A stretch of DNA of 64,000 nucleotides from Scylla paramamosain (lineage: Eukaryota; Arthropoda; Malacostraca; Decapoda; Portunidae). Position 1 is the first letter of the stretch. Each line of letters opens with the position of its first letter. The notes below the pieces were generated by a model. It was not told where the DNA came from. It made no database searches and saw only the letters and a list, made by a program, of their open reading frames with translations. The position numbers were made by a program, and so were the translations under genes. The stretch is taken from the NCBI RefSeq assembly GCF_035594125.1, contig NC_087152.1, positions 10,550,001 to 10,614,000 on the forward strand, given 5' to 3'. This document shows positions 61,496-64,000 of the stretch, in pieces.

Positions 61496-63782
61496 CTGTT
61501 AAATAGAAATAGGAAAATCAGGTTCAAAAATTATTAAAAGGATTCCAATCAGACTAGATGACTCAGTCCTTCATTAACTATTCTCCAGTGTCCTGTTAAA
61601 CAGAAATAGGAAAATCAGGTTCAAAAATTATTAAAAGGATTCCAATCAGACTAGATATTGCTTGTAACTTTTTCTATTTAAACTTATGCCCTTTGTACTT
61701 TCACAATCTTTATCAAAAGAAATTCTTCGCCAACATACTATAATAAATAACATAAATATTCATCCAATCTTCATCACACCTATCAATATTTCTCATCTGA
61801 AACCCCTTGTGAGAATTGTTTCATAGCACTTTCCATACTGCTCCTTTTTTTTTAAATGATTTTGTTTTCTAAAATTCCCAACTACTTGCCTGTCAATGTC
61901 TTATTCTACTCTTCCCTCACCGTCATTTTTTCTGACATTTCCCTTCTTATTACTATTTTTCTTTTTATTTTTTTTATTTTTTTTTTATATTCTATTTACA
62001 TGGCCATATCCCCATCCAATATGAAATGTATAAGGATTTCTAATAAGCAAAGCTATAAGACACAGTTAATGTACTAAGGTGCTCATTACCTTACCTGTAT
62101 ATAAAGTAGTGATGCAGGGATTCAGCCAAATGTTGTCATAATAAACTGTTTCTTTAGTTGTGCCAGTCATAGTATCAGCTGGAACAATGTTTGTGTAGGA
62201 GGTTTCTCTCAATATATTGAAAGCTGGAAGAAAAAAGTGTGCATAAGAATTTATCAAGATGCCTTCTAACTATTATACTGATTTTTCTCATGAACTGCAA
62301 ATTTCTTCATGAAAATCTTCAATCTATACTCTAGAAAGAAAATTGAAATATGTTCCAACCCTCTTAACATAAGGATCAAGAGTGATAAGCCATCATGAAA
62401 GGAAGGGAGACCAAGAGGACAGAGAAATAGAAATGTGAATGATGTTGGGAGGCAATTAATAAGTAAATAATAACTTAAACAAAACAATAAATGATATTGT
62501 TGAACAAATTAGCACTAACTACTGTTGAACCAATTAGCACGAACTACTGCTGAACCAATTAGCACTAACCAATGTCTTCTGGACTCATACTGAAGTCTCC
62601 CAACAGAATGATGTTTCTTTCCGTGACAAGCTTGTCTCTGAGAGCAGCAACGAGTGGGGCCAGCTGAGATACCTTGTGGCTTGGACTGCCTTCCTTATCC
62701 TCTCCAGAGTCAGTTAAGTTGCTTGTACCACTGCTTTGGGCTAGTTTGCTTCCATTTATATGAAGATTTATCACAACAAATTCAAAGTCATTAACCTGAA
62801 ATATGCAAAAAAAAAAAAGTGTATGATAATGTTTACTGATCTTCCTTCATTCATTTGTTCTGAACAGTTTCAAATCAAGTCACAGGAAAGAAAATTGGTG
62901 AAGAAATGTGCCTTCTGGGCATCAATACCCAGACATAATAGCATAACCTAAATCAAATCTAATGAGATATTTAAAGAAGAGTTAGTTATGTTGGATCCTA
63001 AGTTAAGATGATTGGGTACATGGAATCCCAGCCCTGAGCCTCACACAATCAACAAAGTAAGACTACGAGTATATTCTAACCTTAAAGTAGCCAAGATAGG
63101 GCTTTGTGGAGAAGGCGCTGCCATTGTTTTCATGGATGCTGAGGAGGGATGCAGACAATAACTGGAGACCATGTTGCACATTGTAGATGAAGGCCGCATA
63201 CTCGGCTCCCTGCTTTGTCACAAAAACATTAGATATGTCTTGGCTATGATGTCCTAAATTAAAAGTATATTCTCATGATATGCAAGTTTTTAATCAGCAA
63301 ATACTAATCAAACTCACTTCTGCCATGTCACCAACAGGTTCTTCTGACACCTGCCACCTCCATTCACCCTTGGCTCCTGTCCACTCTCGAACACGCCTTA
63401 AGCTACTATGATTCAGTTCACAACATATCTGAAGGAATAAATTTTTCTGGATACTTCTTTCAGAAAATTTGGGAGGACAGGCAAATCTACAGTCTTAAAA
63501 CCCATGTCAGACAAGTAGCCACATGCTTCCTGGCACTCACAACTTGTATGAAAGATGGCCATGAAATTTTAATTTACTCAAAGAATACTACCTGGCAAGT
63601 ACTTTTAAGAGCATAAAAAGTTAAGTATAAGAATCTCTATTTGTCAAATTAATAATTTTTAATGAGAACATTCATACCTTCTCTAAAACATCTTTGCTGC
63701 CAACTTCTTGTATGGCAATAAAGCTGAAACCATTTTCCAAAATTGTGCGACACACAACTTCTAAAACTCCAAGGTTACAAAT
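61335..63782 (-). CDS. EEPD1: EEPD1-like endonuclease/exonuclease/phosphatase protein, last six exons (partial)
   Basis: Exons, 5' to 3' on the minus strand: 63678-63782, 63318-63428, 63081-63209, 62570-62795, 62095-62223, 61335-61495. They total 861 nt, giving 286 residues plus stop, with all phases consistent. Landmarks: EVVCRTILENGFSFIAIQEV (catalytic Glu), ICCELNHSSLRRVREWTG, KPYLGYFK/VNDFEFVVINLH, NIILLGDFSMSPED, YYDNIWLN (Asp), TGHWGIVNEGLSHLAIPSGW and GGAVSEHCPLYCDLF (catalytic His). Order and spacing match the C-terminal EEP domain of EEPD1. The N-terminal helix-hairpin-helix part expected for the family would lie beyond the window. EEPD1 has been linked to processing of stalled replication forks in vertebrates. 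The position of the usual catalytic Asn after GDF is Ser here. Several splice junctions are locally duplicated. Confidence 0.88.
61459..61652 (-). repeat. 97-bp tandem duplication spanning the EEPD1-like terminal acceptor
   Basis: 61459-61555 and 61556-61652 are nearly identical. Each contains about 60 bp of the intron 3' end, the acceptor, and the first 37 nt of the exon. The transcriptionally upstream copy (decoy acceptor just above 61592) reads GHWRIVNEGLSHLV and then a stop. The downstream copy continues into the real exon. Confidence 0.92.
62095..62223 (-). CDS. EEPD1: EEPD1-like penultimate exon
   Basis: Acceptor TTTCTTCCAG, donor ACAG|GTAAGG. It reads FNILRETSYTNIVPADTMTG and KETVYYDNIWLNPCITTLYT, matching the LDNIWISKSLKKVFTG stretch of the family. 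Confidence 0.92.
62505..62569 (-). repeat. Three 25-bp tandem repeats carrying a splice donor
   Basis: On the minus strand, units of GTTAGTGCTAATTGGTTCAG, GTTCGTGCTAATTGGTTCAA and GTTAGTGCTAATTTG follow one another, spaced about 25 bp apart. The first unit begins exactly at the exon 62570-62795 donor. Confidence 0.85.
62570..62795 (-). CDS. EEPD1: EEPD1-like exon with the GDF catalytic motif
   Basis: Acceptor CATATTTCAG, donor ATTG|GTTAGT. It reads VNDFEFVVINLHINGSKLAQ, a Ser/Gly-rich loop (SSGTSNLTDSGEDKEGSPSH), then VSQLAPLVAALRDKLVTERN and IILLGDFSMSPED. Confidence 0.93.
63081..63209 (-). CDS. EEPD1: EEPD1-like exon, GAEYAAF segment
   Basis: It reads GAEYAAFIYNVQHGLQLLSA and FSTKPYLGYFK; donor GTTAGA. 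The acceptor was chosen as GACAAAGCAG because it alone joins the upstream exon in phase 0 (AE|GAEYAAF, as in the family KGAGYAGF). A better-looking pyrimidine-flanked AG about 45 bp upstream would shift the frame. Confidence 0.82.
63318..63428 (-). CDS. EEPD1: EEPD1-like exon, ELNHSSLRRVREW segment
   Basis: Acceptor TTCCTTCAG, donor GAA|GTGAGT. Its 37 codons are ICCELNHSSLRRVREWTGAK and GEWRWQVSEEPVGDMAE. Confidence 0.9.
63678..63782 (-). CDS. EEPD1: EEPD1-like exon, start of the EEP domain in this window
   Basis: Acceptor CTCTTCAG, donor AAG|GTATGA. Its 35 codons are ICNLGVLEVVCRTILENGFS then FIAIQEVGSKDVLEK, with the catalytic Glu in IQEV. The gene continues to the right of the window. Confidence 0.92.
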
Positions 63783-64000
63783 CTGAAGAGGAGAATATAA
63801 CACATCAAAACAAATCCAAATCTAGATATAGGAACATCTCTGTATAAGTTACTTCTGTTCTATGAAACTAAGAGGTGGAGGATCCATCAGTAGAGAAGTA
63901 TTTGACTGGAGCTCTTATTATAATTATGATACCTCAAGAACAAGTCCTAGATTAGTCACTTAAGAAAACATCTGAATAGCATTAATGGGAGCTGTGTGGA

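Noticed and set aside
62066..62487. Separate small minus-strand genes at 62066-62257 and 62266-62487
   Set aside because: The first is the penultimate exon of the EEPD1-like gene read with intron sequence; the second lies within the intron and has no similarity.
63210..63254. Upstream acceptor (TTTAATTTAG) for the EEPD1-like GAEYAAF exon
   Set aside because: It has a better pyrimidine context but shifts the reading frame relative to the preceding exon. The GACAAAGCAG acceptor keeps the frame and the family sequence.

Overview
This is eukaryotic nuclear DNA: two intron-rich protein genes embedded in a repeat-dense, AT-rich background. The extreme density of (TA)n, (TG)n, (GA/TC)n and (CA)n microsatellites, many 5'-truncated LINEs, and the level of divergence from vertebrate and insect proteins suggest an arthropod, most likely a decapod crustacean. 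That assignment is inference; no marker gene settles it.

Layout. 1-1826: LINE debris, mainly the 3' half of a plus-strand non-LTR retrotransposon with a long reverse-transcriptase ORF, ending about 200 bp before the first gene. 2027-34020 (+): a complete 28-exon gene for Mediator subunit 23 (MED23/Sur-2). The 28 exons total 4,596 nt, join in frame and encode about 1,531 aa. Its introns hold antisense LINE copies, a MULE transposase remnant, foldback repeats and microsatellites. 34021-61334: about 27 kb without a host gene that I can support. It contains LINE copies (one nearly full length, 38983-42285), nested non-autonomous DNA transposons, a second LINE family at 48290-50045 and many microsatellites. 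61335-63782 (-): the last six exons (286 aa) of an EEPD1-like endonuclease/exonuclease/phosphatase gene. Its 5' part lies beyond the right edge of the window.

The two host genes are convergent. I see no functional partnership: MED23 acts in RNA polymerase II transcription, and EEPD1-like proteins are nucleases or phosphodiesterase-fold proteins.

Main observations. (1) MED23 intron 22 has the signature of a U12-type (minor spliceosome) intron. (2) Three splice sites in the window sit in local tandem duplications. In MED23 exon 12 and the EEPD1-like terminal exon, the upstream decoy acceptor leads into an in-frame stop. The EEPD1-like gene also has a decayed extra copy of its terminal exon and a triplicated donor region. 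(3) An 894-bp element with TTAA target duplications (piggyBac type) is nested in a LINE. (4) There are further MITE and foldback candidates, and a 326-bp LINE/(TA)n tandem unit. No CRISPR array, rRNA, tRNA or prokaryotic system was seen, and nothing here proves a wholly new biological system.
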